Positions 45,028 to 52,652 of a stretch of 64,000 nucleotides of DNA are shown here, piece after piece. The notes under the pieces were generated by a model. That model saw nothing but the letters and a program-made list of their open reading frames with translations, searched no databases and was not told the DNA's origin. Each line of letters begins with the position of its first letter. The first letter of the stretch is position 1. A program made the translations under genes and the position numbers. The stretch is from Cobetia amphilecti (GTDB taxonomy: Bacteria > Pseudomonadota > Gammaproteobacteria > Pseudomonadales > Halomonadaceae), in the NCBI RefSeq assembly GCF_030010415.1, contig NZ_JASCSA010000016.1, one strand, 5' to 3'.

Positions 45028-45453
45028 CCACGGATCTCCACAAGAGAAAGAGGTGAAGGGGCTGCCGGGCGCTCGAGGGTCACTGCCATTTGGGCGTTGG
45101 CCATGAGGGCGCTGGCAACCGGCCTCGCCGGACTCGCCGCTGGCTGAGGCACCGCGCGAGAGTCATCTCTCATCACAGCGCTTCATACAAGCGTTTGAAT
45201 ACAGCCAGCTTGGGCCAGTGACGGACAAAGATCAAGCCTGCGGACATTAGCGAAAGGTCGGGGGTCACGGGCCGTCTGTATACTGGCCCGGGCTGACTGG
45301 CGCACGCCATCGACAGCCGATGTAGGCAAAGATCGACGCTACACCGCGCAAGGCAGCCGCGTTACCCTGAACGCTTTCCCAACCCGCAGGCTGGCCGCGA
45401 CACCTCCTCGCGCGCCAGCAGGCTTTCAAAGGCCTCATCGATATCATGCTTTC
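45028..45453 (-). other. Intergenic region upstream of fadB
   Basis: A 426-base gap between divergent fadB and a membrane-protein gene. It contains a PsrA-like operator candidate (45182-45199) and the palindromic hexamer GTATAC near 45282. No gene is visible. Confidence 0.5.
45182..45199. promoter_or_regulatory. PsrA/FadR-like operator candidate for fadBA
   Basis: TTCATAC-AAGC-GTTTGAA is an imperfect palindrome. It differs at one position from the PsrA consensus of AAAC and GTTT half sites separated by 2-4 bases, PsrA being the TetR-type regulator of fadBA in Pseudomonas. It lies about 155 bases upstream of the fadB start. Assignment by eye only. Confidence 0.4.
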
Positions 45454-46566
45454 ATGAGCAGCACTCTCACCGCCCTGTATCTGCGCCTGACCGGCCTTGT
45501 CGAACGCACCAAGCGCTGGCACTGGCTATGGCCGCCCATCGGCTTCGCCGCCGGCATTTGCAGTTTCTTCCTCGTCAATCGTCAGCAATGGCTGGGCGGC
45601 ATGCTGGCGCTGGGCATGATGCTGGCCTGGTTGATTCTTATCGCCGAAGGCCTGTGGAGCCGTCTGCGCCGCCATCGCGGCCAGAATGCCCTGCCCCGCA
45701 AGCTGGCGACCTTCGTGGCCCAGCTGATCCAGCAGGAGACACTGTGTTTCACTCTGCCGTTCTTCCTGGCGACCACCGACTGGGCCAGCGGCCAGGCGGG
45801 CTTCACGCTGCTGCTGTGCGGCGCGACCCTGCTGTCGATTCTCGACCCCTTCTACTACCGGCTGGCCGAGCGCCATCGCTGGCTGTACTTCGGCTTCCAC
45901 GCCCTGTGCGTGTTCGTGGTGGTACTGGTCACCCTGCCCCTGCTGCTGGAACTGACCACGGGCGAGAGCCTGCTGGCCGCCTGTGCCGCCATGAGCCTGT
46001 TCGCACTGCCCAGCGTCGCCAACCTGCGCATCGCGCGCGGGGTGGTCGGCGGTCTGGCGATGATCGGCATCAGCGTGATGCTCGGGGTAGGCGCATGGGG
46101 GGCACGCGCCTGGATTCCGCCCGCCACGCTGTGGATCAATGCCAGCAGCCTGTCGCCGGACTTCGATACCGCGGCGCGCGCACCGCGTGGCGAGATGCAG
46201 CTGACGCCTGCGCAACTCTCCGCCCGAGGTCTCTACGCCTTCACGGCCATCCGTGCGCCGCGCGGCCTGTCGGAGAAGGTCTATCACGTCTGGCGGCATG
46301 ACGGCGAAGTCGTCGATCGCATCGCCCTGAACATCAATGGCGGGCGCAGCGAAGGCTACCGCGCCTGGACGCACAAGACCGCCTTCCCGCAGGGCAGCGA
46401 GGGCGAGTGGCGCATCGATGTCGAGACGATGAACGGACAGCGCATCGGCAGTCTGCGCTTCGTGGTCAGCGATGATCCGCAACAGGCGACCCTGGCCGAC
46501 AGCACCATCAGCCAGCCACCCGGCATCCCCGGCTGGCGTATCACCAACCTGATTCCGGGTTTGTGA
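45454..46566 (+). CDS. Membrane protein with C-terminal DUF2914 domain (DUF5924-like)
   Basis: Inner-membrane protein of 370 residues. The first 225 residues hold about six hydrophobic helices (for example PPIGFAAGICSFFLV, GMLALGMMLAWLILIAEGLW, ALCVFVVVLVTLPLLLEL). The C-terminal domain (about 235-350) is soluble, with VYHVWRHDGEVVDRIALN, YRAWTHKT and GEWRIDVETMNGQRIGSLRF, the pattern of DUF2914. Topology suggests this domain is periplasmic. I know no function for the family. It stands alone, divergent from fadB. Confidence 0.8.
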   Translation: MSSTLTALYLRLTGLVERTKRWHWLWPPIGFAAGICSFFLVNRQQWLGGMLALGMMLAWLILIAEGLWSRLRRHRGQNALPRKLATFVAQLIQQETLCFTLPFFLATTDWASGQAGFTLLLCGATLLSILDPFYYRLAERHRWLYFGFHALCVFVVVLVTLPLLLELTTGESLLAACAAMSLFALPSVANLRIARGVVGGLAMIGISVMLGVGAWGARAWIPPATLWINASSLSPDFDTAARAPRGEMQLTPAQLSARGLYAFTAIRAPRGLSEKVYHVWRHDGEVVDRIALNINGGRSEGYRAWTHKTAFPQGSEGEWRIDVETMNGQRIGSLRFVVSDDPQQATLADSTISQPPGIPGWRITNLIPGL

Positions 46567-46783
46567 CAGTCGCCATCATGAGTCACTTTGCAAGCGGGAA
46601 CGCTGAGTTACTCGACCTTGGACGTAAAATTCGTTCGCAGGCTTGTAATTATCCAGACTGCCTAGCATGCTGATGTGAAGGGCGGCGCGCACAAGGAATC
46701 AGTCTCATTCAGGTTTGAGTGATACTGGACGCGCGCCAATGACAAAAGCCCCTTCACATTTGCACTCAGCGGACGACCTATCC

Positions 46784-47230
46784 ATGCATGAAGATATCGG
46801 ACTCAAGCTTTCCCGCCTGCCGCGCCTGTGGCGCGCCATTCTGGACCAGCGACTGTCCCCACTAGGGCTGACCCAGACTCGCTGGATGACGCTGGTACAC
46901 CTGTGGCGCATGGGCGATGGTCAGCCCCAATGTGATCTGGCTCGCTCCATCGGTATCGAAGCCCCGTCGCTGGTTCGCACCCTGGACCAACTGACCGAAC
47001 AGGGCCTGGTCGAGCGCCGTGCCTGCGAGGAAGACCGCCGCACCAAGCGCATCTTCCTGACCCGCAAGGCGCTGCCACTGATCGAGAAGATCGATGCCAT
47101 CGCCGAGCAGACTCGCATCGAGATGCTCGAGGGCCTGAGCGAAGCGCAGGTCGATCAATTCTGTGAATGCCTGCGCGTCATGGAGCGCAATGGCCTGGAA
47201 ATCTCCGAGAAGGTGCCGGAGAGCGCCTGA
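46784..47230 (+). CDS. slyA: SlyA/MarR-family transcriptional regulator
   Basis: Winged-helix dimeric regulator of 148 residues (E. coli SlyA 144). LSRLPRLWRAILDQRLSPLGLTQTRW is the family N-terminus; the recognition region is DLARSIGIEAPSLVRTLDQL; the wing has DRRTKRIFLT. SlyA-type proteins respond to salicylate-like ligands and counteract H-NS in enterics. The ATG at 46784 matches SlyA best; upstream in-frame starts at 46739 (ATG) and 46715 (GTG) are possible. It is followed by a strong terminator and has no obvious partner. Confidence 0.88.
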   Translation: MHEDIGLKLSRLPRLWRAILDQRLSPLGLTQTRWMTLVHLWRMGDGQPQCDLARSIGIEAPSLVRTLDQLTEQGLVERRACEEDRRTKRIFLTRKALPLIEKIDAIAEQTRIEMLEGLSEAQVDQFCECLRVMERNGLEISEKVPESA

Positions 47231-47292
47231 GCTTACACGCCGACCGGAAATGGCCGGCCGCGCCAGCAGGACATGAGCGCAAGCGGAACATG

Positions 47293-47330
47293 AAAAAGCC
47301 CCCATCGAGTGACTCGATGGGGGCTTTTTT
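47293..47330. terminator. Bidirectional terminator
   Basis: AAAAAGCCCCCATCGAGT and ACTCGATGGGGGCTTTTT pair perfectly with a one-base loop, with T-tracts on both strands. Separates slyA from the convergent gene at 47355. Confidence 0.93.
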
Positions 47331-47354
47331 CTGCGGGCAGGAAGGCTGCGCGTG

Positions 47355-47903
47355 TCAGGCGTCCGGCATCTTCGGCTCGGTGCCCACCAGCGGTCGACGC
47401 TTGTGCGAGATAGGCGCCTTGTCGATCAACAACGCATGCAAGGCCTCGAATTCGCGCCGCCAGTCGTGGCAGCTCTCCACATCCAGACTCTCGCCCCACC
47501 ACAGCGTCAGACCGGAGAGCGACGACTCCAGCATCAGGGCATCCTCCGGCAGCGTGCGCGTGAAGCGCAGCAGCGCCGCGGCGACGTCCGGATCATCCGC
47601 CAGGCGACTCTCCTCGCGCCAGCGATAGCCCGGCACTGCTTCACGCAGGGCATCACTGGCCCATTCATCCTGCACCAGAATGAAGGGCGTGACATCGCGC
47701 TCGGTCGGCCAGGGGCGACGGTAACCGACGATGCCCTTGGGCGCGTCAGAAAGCGCCGGCGCCTTCAGGTCCACCCGCATGCCATCGGCGATCACCGCCT
47801 TGCGGACCAGTGAAGTGCGCGTCTCGCGTTTGCTGGGGCGTAGCCAGGTCAGCGGCGACAGCATCGCCAGCACGACAAAAATGATGATCAGCGCAGTCGT
47901 CAT
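47355..47903 (-). CDS. Membrane-anchored hypothetical protein
   Basis: Unrecognised protein of 182 residues. One N-terminal membrane helix (ALIIIFVVLAMLSPLTWL) is followed by a basic juxtamembrane segment (RPSKRETRTSLVRK) and a soluble domain containing several Trp and acidic residues (WPTERDVTPFILVQDEW, LTLWWGESLDVESCHDWRRE). The positive-inside rule places the soluble part in the cytoplasm. Codon use is normal for the window. It lies divergent from usp and convergent with slyA; no functional hint. Confidence 0.72.
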   Translation of the reverse strand: MTTALIIIFVVLAMLSPLTWLRPSKRETRTSLVRKAVIADGMRVDLKAPALSDAPKGIVGYRRPWPTERDVTPFILVQDEWASDALREAVPGYRWREESRLADDPDVAAALLRFTRTLPEDALMLESSLSGLTLWWGESLDVESCHDWRREFEALHALLIDKAPISHKRRPLVGTEPKMPDA

Positions 47904-48014
47904 CGTCTATCCAACGGTTGTCTATTCAAGGGTTTCATCAAGCAGGACGTGGCGTGAAAGCGCAGGATAGGCTATGCAGCCCCGCAGTGTTGCGTATCAC
48001 GCACTGCCATTACG

Positions 48015-48028
48015 TTGATGTAAGTCAT
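48015..48028 (+). promoter_or_regulatory. Anr/FNR-box-like site upstream of usp
   Basis: TTGATGTAAGTCAT matches the TTGAT-N4-ATCAA consensus at 8 of 10 positions, about 85 bases upstream of the usp gene. Several usp genes are known members of Anr/FNR regulons. Tentative. Confidence 0.3.
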
Positions 48029-48112
48029 TGTGTTCAAGGGGGCGGCAAGCCTAGCATGGAAGCAGGTGCACGACGCCACTCGAATGGCCAACCTCTGCGG
48101 GAGGACCTCAGG

Positions 48113-48565
48113 ATGAGCAACGAATACAAGCATGTACTGGTCGCTGTCGACCTGACCAAGGATTCCCATCTGGTGCTGGAGCGGGCACTGCCGATCGCCA
48201 AGCGCAACGGCGCCAAGATTTCCATCATCCATACGCTGGAACCGCTGGGCTTTGCCTATGGCGGTGATATCCCGATGGACCTGACCAGCATCCAGGACCA
48301 GCTGGATTCCCACGCCCGTGAACGGCTTGGCGAGATCGCCTCCCCCCATGATATCGCCGCCGAAGACCAGTACGTGGTGGTCGGCATGCCGGACAGCGAG
48401 ATTCATCGCTTCGCGGCCGAACACGACGTGGACCTGATCGTGGTCGGCTCGCATGGTCGACATGGCTTTGCGCTGCTGCTGGGCTCCACCTCCACGGGGG
48501 TCCTGCACGGCGCCCAGTGCGACGTGCTGGCGGTGCGCGTCGGCGCGGATGACAGCGAGGAATGA
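48113..48565 (+). CDS. Universal stress protein, UspA family
   Basis: Small cytoplasmic stress protein of 150 residues. MSNEYKHVLVAVDLTKDS is the family N-terminus; the nucleotide-binding pattern G-2x-G-9x-G(S/T) is present as GSHGRHGFALLLGSTS, so this is probably an ATP-binding member. GGGAGG lies about 12 bases before the ATG at 48113, and AGG adjoins it, supporting this start over the upstream open frame. Monocistronic, with a possible FNR-like site and a palindromic terminator. Confidence 0.92.
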   Translation: MSNEYKHVLVAVDLTKDSHLVLERALPIAKRNGAKISIIHTLEPLGFAYGGDIPMDLTSIQDQLDSHARERLGEIASPHDIAAEDQYVVVGMPDSEIHRFAAEHDVDLIVVGSHGRHGFALLLGSTSTGVLHGAQCDVLAVRVGADDSEE

Positions 48566-48577
48566 TGACGGCCGGCT

Positions 48578-48607
48578 AGACGACACCTCATGCCAGACGA
48601 CACCTCA
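48578..48607. repeat. 17-bp-period duplication
   Basis: AGACGACACCTCA occurs at 48578-48590 and again at 48595-48607, just after the usp stop codon and before the terminator at 48630. Confidence 0.75.
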
Positions 48608-48629
48608 CGTCGATGACATGTGAGGGACG

Positions 48630-48661
48630 ACAAGAGGGCTGCCCATGGGCAGCCCTCTTGT
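48630..48661. terminator. Palindromic bidirectional terminator
   Basis: Perfect 32-base palindrome with arms ACAAGAGGGCTGCCCA and its complement. The central 22 bases are identical to those of the palindrome at 32877-32916. Lies between usp and convergent uup. Confidence 0.8.
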
Positions 48662-48732
48662 GTGTTCAGCTGACGGTCTTTCCGCACGAGACGGCCCTCA
48701 AGCATCGTCACTCATGACCGTCACTTGCGGCT

Positions 48733-50670
48733 TCAGCCTTCCTGCATGGCCTCAAGCTCCATCCAGCGCTCCATCGTCTCTTCCAGCACCTGCTGCTTGT
48801 GGCTGAGCTTCTCCAGCGTGTTCTTCACCGCCTTGGCATCCCCGGTGTAGAACTCCGGCGCCGCGATCTCGGCTTCCAGCGTCGCGATCTCCGCTTCCAG
48901 CTTCTCGATGGTCGCCGGAATCAGGTCCAGCTCGCGCTGGAACTTGTAGGGCAGCTTGACCTTCTTGTTGGCCTGCTGCGCCTGGGCGGCCTCACGCTTG
49001 CGGCGCTCGTCTTCTGCCTGGGCATCACGACGGTGCTTTTCCTCACGCTCACGCTCGACTTCCCACGGCGCCGGCGGCAGATGCCCGCCCTGACGTATCC
49101 AGTCGCTGTAACCCCCGACATACGGCTTGACGACCCCGTCGCCCTCGAAGGCGAGGATGTTGGTGACCACGTTGTCCATGAAGGCACGGTCGTGGGAAAC
49201 CAGCAGCACGGTGCCGTCGAAGTCGAGCAACAGCTCCTCGAGCAGCTCCAACGTCTCGACATCCAGGTCGTTGGTCGGCTCATCGAGCACCAGCACGTTG
49301 GCCGGCATGGTGAACAGACGCGCCAGCAGCAGACGGTTGGACTCGCCCCCTGACAGGGAGCGAACCGGCTGACGCGCGCGATCCGGCGTGAACAGGAAGT
49401 TCTGCAGGTAGCTCATCACGTGCATGTCACGCCCGCCGACCGTGACACGGTCGCTGCCGCGCGCCACGTTGTCGTAGACGGTGGCTTCCATGTCGAGGCC
49501 CTTGCGCAGCTGATCGAAGTAGGCGATCTGCAGCTTGGTGCCTTCGATGCGCTTGCCTTCGCTGGCTTCCAGCTGACCGAGCAGAATGTGCAGCAGCGTG
49601 GTCTTGCCCGCGCCGTTGCGCCCCAGCAGGCCGACCTTGTCGCCGCGCTGGATCTCGACGCTCAGGTCACGGATGACCCACTGCTCCTGCGCCTCGTCGT
49701 AGCGATAGCTGACGTTCTCCAGCTCCACGACCCGCTTGCCGCTGCGCTCGGCGGAGTCGACGGCGATACGCGCACGACCCTGCACTTCACGCCGCTGGCC
49801 ACGCTCGGCACGCATCTTCTCCAGCGCACGCACACGGCCTTCATTGCGGGTACGACGCGCCTTGACCCCCTGGCGGATCCAGGTCTCTTCCTGGGCCAGT
49901 TTCTTGTCGAACTCGGAGTTCTCCTTGGCCTCGACATCCATCTCGTGCTGCTTCTGGGCCTGGTAGGCCGCGTAATCGCCCGGATAACGCCCGAGACGGC
50001 CACGGTCCAGCTCCAGAATCTGGGTCGCGAGGCGCTTCAGGAAGGCCCTGTCGTGGGTGATGAACAGCACGGCGCCGGAGAAGGCCGCGACCTGCTCTTC
50101 CAGCCAGGCGATGGTATCGAGATCCAGATGGTTGGTCGGCTCATCGAGCAGCAGCAGGTCCGGGTCGGACACCAGCGCACGCGCCAGTGCGACACGACGG
50201 CGCCAGCCGCCGGACAGGTCTTCCATCATGGTGTCTTCCGGCAGGCCCAGGCGGGTCAGCACGGTATCGATACGCTGCTGGAACTGCCAGCCATCGACGC
50301 TTTCCAGCGCGACCTGCACGTGCTCGAGACGCTTGAGGTCCGGCTCGGGGTCGCTGATCAGATGATGATATTCCGCCAGCAACGCACCCGCCTTCGGCAA
50401 GCCTTCAGCGACGATATCGAAGATGGTACGTCCTTCGGCGGCCGGCAGGTCCTGCGAGAGCACGCCGATCTTGAGGCCCGGCGCCTTCCACAGTTCACCG
50501 GCATCGGCCTGGAATTCGCCGGTGATCAGCTTGAGCAGGGTCGACTTGCCGGTGCCGTTGCGGCCGACGAGCGCCAGGCGCTCGCCGCGCTCGACGACAA
50601 GGTCCGCGCCGTTGAGCAAGACGTGATGGCCATAGGCCAGCTGAAGATTTTCCAGTCGTAACAATGCCAT
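48733..50670 (-). CDS. uup: ABC-F family ATPase Uup
   Basis: Cytoplasmic ABC-F protein acting on ribosomes or branched DNA intermediates; no membrane domain. The product is 645 residues. Two ABC cassettes are present: Walker A GRNGTGKST and GRNGAGKTT, signatures LSGGWRRRVALARAL and LSGGESNRLLLARLF, Walker B LLLDEPTNHLD and VLDEPTNDLD. The Uup-specific C-terminal coiled coil follows (about 560-645). The ATG at 50670 is the family start (MALLRLENLQ). It is divergent from tatD. Confidence 0.94.
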   Translation of the reverse strand: MALLRLENLQLAYGHHVLLNGADLVVERGERLALVGRNGTGKSTLLKLITGEFQADAGELWKAPGLKIGVLSQDLPAAEGRTIFDIVAEGLPKAGALLAEYHHLISDPEPDLKRLEHVQVALESVDGWQFQQRIDTVLTRLGLPEDTMMEDLSGGWRRRVALARALVSDPDLLLLDEPTNHLDLDTIAWLEEQVAAFSGAVLFITHDRAFLKRLATQILELDRGRLGRYPGDYAAYQAQKQHEMDVEAKENSEFDKKLAQEETWIRQGVKARRTRNEGRVRALEKMRAERGQRREVQGRARIAVDSAERSGKRVVELENVSYRYDEAQEQWVIRDLSVEIQRGDKVGLLGRNGAGKTTLLHILLGQLEASEGKRIEGTKLQIAYFDQLRKGLDMEATVYDNVARGSDRVTVGGRDMHVMSYLQNFLFTPDRARQPVRSLSGGESNRLLLARLFTMPANVLVLDEPTNDLDVETLELLEELLLDFDGTVLLVSHDRAFMDNVVTNILAFEGDGVVKPYVGGYSDWIRQGGHLPPAPWEVEREREEKHRRDAQAEDERRKREAAQAQQANKKVKLPYKFQRELDLIPATIEKLEAEIATLEAEIAAPEFYTGDAKAVKNTLEKLSHKQQVLEETMERWMELEAMQEG

Positions 50671-50995
50671 GTGCAGCAGCAACTCGTGACGGGTCCACGG
50701 CCGGGAAGGCCACGGAGGAAGTGGGAGTCAGGCGGACAGGCCGCCGCCAGCGACGCGCGCCGGAGAATGCTGCCATTCTACCCGAGGCGCAGCGTGCAGG
50801 CGATGGAAGACGCCGCAAGGGCTGAAAGACGCCGACGCCTTGGGTAGAATGGCCGACCGCTTGAAATCACGTCACGTGCCCTGCACTGCCAAGGCCCGCC
50901 TGTCATGCAGCGCTATCGAGTGCCAGGCCGACGGGCTATTGCCCGACCTTGCGCTGTCACGTGTCTTCTCCCTCCCGCGATCCCAAGGGTGTCCG
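50671..50995. other. Divergent promoter region uup/tatD
   Basis: A 325-base gap without a convincing gene. It contains mirrored -10-like elements, GGGTAGAATGG on each strand, described separately. Confidence 0.5.
50775..50850. promoter_or_regulatory. Mirrored divergent -10 elements
   Basis: An 11-base inverted repeat, CCATTCTACCC (50773-50783) and GGGTAGAATGG (50842-50852), puts TAGAAT on each strand facing uup and tatD. For the plus strand, CTGAAA (50822-50827) lies 17 bases upstream as a -35. The minus-strand -35 is poor. Confidence 0.45.
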
Positions 50996-51946
50996 ATGTC
51001 CGCGCTTCCCCCGCATGCCGATCCTGCCTCCCTGCCCTACTATGATAGCGAGCGGCTGTCCGACGAGACGCTCGCCGCCTTGTGTGACGACCTTGAACTC
51101 GGCGAGGCCGATATCGCGGCCGCGCTGATGCTGCTGGCACCGGAGCTGCGTTTCGCCAGCCCCTCTGCGCTGGTCGACATCGGCGTCAACCTGACGCATG
51201 AGAGCTACGCGCGCGACATCGAGGGCACCTTGCTGCGAGCACGCGCGGCGGGCGTCAGCCAGCAGATCCTGACCGGCACCAGCCTGGATGGCTCGCGTGA
51301 GGCCCAGGCGCTGGCGGCACGCTATCGTGGCCTTTCTGCCACCGCCGGTGTGCATCCGCATGATGCCAGCCAGTGGAACGACGGCGTCGAACGCGGCATC
51401 CGGGAGCTACTGGCGCAGCCGGAGGTCGTCGCGGTGGGGGAATGTGGCCTCGATTTCAATCGCAACTTCTCGACGCCCGCCGAACAGGCCCGAGCGTTCG
51501 AAGCGCAGCTGACACTGGCCGCCGAGACAGGCCTGCCGCTGTTTCTGCATGAACGTGACGCCGGTCGCCAGATGCTCGAGATGCTCAAGCACTGGCGCGA
51601 CGATATCGGTCACGCCGTCGTGCATTGCTTCACCGGTGAGCGCGAGACGCTCTACGGCTATCTCGATCTCGACCTGCACATCGGCCTGACCGGCTGGCTG
51701 TGTGATGAGCGCCGAGGCGAACACCTGCGCAGCCTGTGCCGCGAGATTCCCCTCGAACGCCTGATGCTGGAAACCGATTGCCCCTATCTGGTGCCGCGCA
51801 ATCTGCCCGCCAAGCTCAAGGGGCGGCGTCATGAACCCTCACTGCTGGTGTGGATCATGGCGGAGGTCGCGGCGCTGCGCGGTATCGGCATGGAAGAACT
51901 CGCAGAGGCCACCACCGCCACTGCCACACGCTTCTTCCGCCTGTGA
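50996..51946 (+). CDS. tatD: TatD-family metal-dependent DNase with N-terminal extension
   Basis: TIM-barrel metal-dependent exonuclease. The E. coli-like TatD core begins at VDIGVNLTHESYARDIEG (about residue 61), with STAGVHPHDASQW-like, VAVGECGLDFNRNFSTP and HCFTGERETL motifs, then LETDCPYLVPRNL. The whole product is 316 residues against about 260 for TatD. The additional first 60 residues contain a helical segment (LSDETLAALCDDLELGEADI) not found in E. coli TatD. The ATG at 50996 has AAGG upstream, so the extension appears translated; no alternative ATG lies next to the core. Confidence 0.9.
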   Translation: MSALPPHADPASLPYYDSERLSDETLAALCDDLELGEADIAAALMLLAPELRFASPSALVDIGVNLTHESYARDIEGTLLRARAAGVSQQILTGTSLDGSREAQALAARYRGLSATAGVHPHDASQWNDGVERGIRELLAQPEVVAVGECGLDFNRNFSTPAEQARAFEAQLTLAAETGLPLFLHERDAGRQMLEMLKHWRDDIGHAVVHCFTGERETLYGYLDLDLHIGLTGWLCDERRGEHLRSLCREIPLERLMLETDCPYLVPRNLPAKLKGRRHEPSLLVWIMAEVAALRGIGMEELAEATTATATRFFRL

Positions 51947-51994
51947 TCGGCATCAACGACTTTCCCTGCACGCTTCCCTGCTCTGGACATCACC

Positions 51995-52561
51995 ATGCAC
52001 GAATATGAACCCGAAACAGGGGACTTCCCCGCCTTCATCGCCGTCGAGACCGGCGAGGACTCCAGTCTGCCGCTGGCCATCGCCTGGGCGCTGCCCGATG
52101 GCCAGATGAAGCATGTACTGATCCAGCCGGATGACGAATGGCTGGATGGCGAGATGCTGGAGCTGGGCGACTACAGCCTGGACGACCTGCGCAGCTTCGG
52201 CGTCAGCCCCCTCGATGTGCTCAAGGAGCTGGAGCAGGACTACTACCAGACCACGCTCTATACCACCGGCGTCATGGATGACGAGCAGGCACTGGCCCGC
52301 CTGTTCGACGCCTACAACATGGACCCCTTCATCGAGTTCGCGCCGGCGGAAGGCCTCTACCCTGAGCTTGCCCCGGGTGACTGGGCGCGCGAGCGCAACA
52401 ACATGCTGTTCGAACAGGGCCTGCAGCCCTTCCGCCCGGACAACGAGGTACTGGTGATGCTGGCCATCCATACCCGCCTGCGCGGTGATGGCGTGCGTGG
52501 TGAGCAGGACATCCAGGGCACTGGCCCGGATTACGAGATCGACTGGGAAGAAGACGTCTGA
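51995..52561 (+). CDS. Acidic conserved hypothetical, possible degenerate exonuclease fold
   Basis: Soluble, very acidic protein of 188 residues. The N-terminal FIAVETGEDSSLPLAIAWAL followed by HVLIQPDDEW resembles the first motif and strand order of DEDD (RNase-T/DnaQ-like) exonucleases, but the first catalytic Asp of the D-x-E pair is replaced (A-V-E). The C-terminal part has LLEQGL-like and AIHTRL segments that might match later motifs. This is a structural guess; the family was not identified. It starts 48 bases after tatD and may be co-transcribed; a strong terminator follows. Confidence 0.7.
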   Translation: MHEYEPETGDFPAFIAVETGEDSSLPLAIAWALPDGQMKHVLIQPDDEWLDGEMLELGDYSLDDLRSFGVSPLDVLKELEQDYYQTTLYTTGVMDDEQALARLFDAYNMDPFIEFAPAEGLYPELAPGDWARERNNMLFEQGLQPFRPDNEVLVMLAIHTRLRGDGVRGEQDIQGTGPDYEIDWEEDV

Positions 52562-52582
52562 TCAAACGCTTCCACTCCTGAC

Positions 52583-52626
52583 ACACAAACGCCCTGACAA
52601 CCGCAAGGTTGTCGGGGCGTTTGTGT
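52583..52626. terminator. Bidirectional terminator
   Basis: Twenty-base arms starting ACACAAACGCCC pair with one G-U around CGCA. It separates the gene ending at 52561 from convergent rhlE. Confidence 0.85.
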
Positions 52627-52652
52627 TCAAGCCTTGGCCTCTACGGCGCGGC

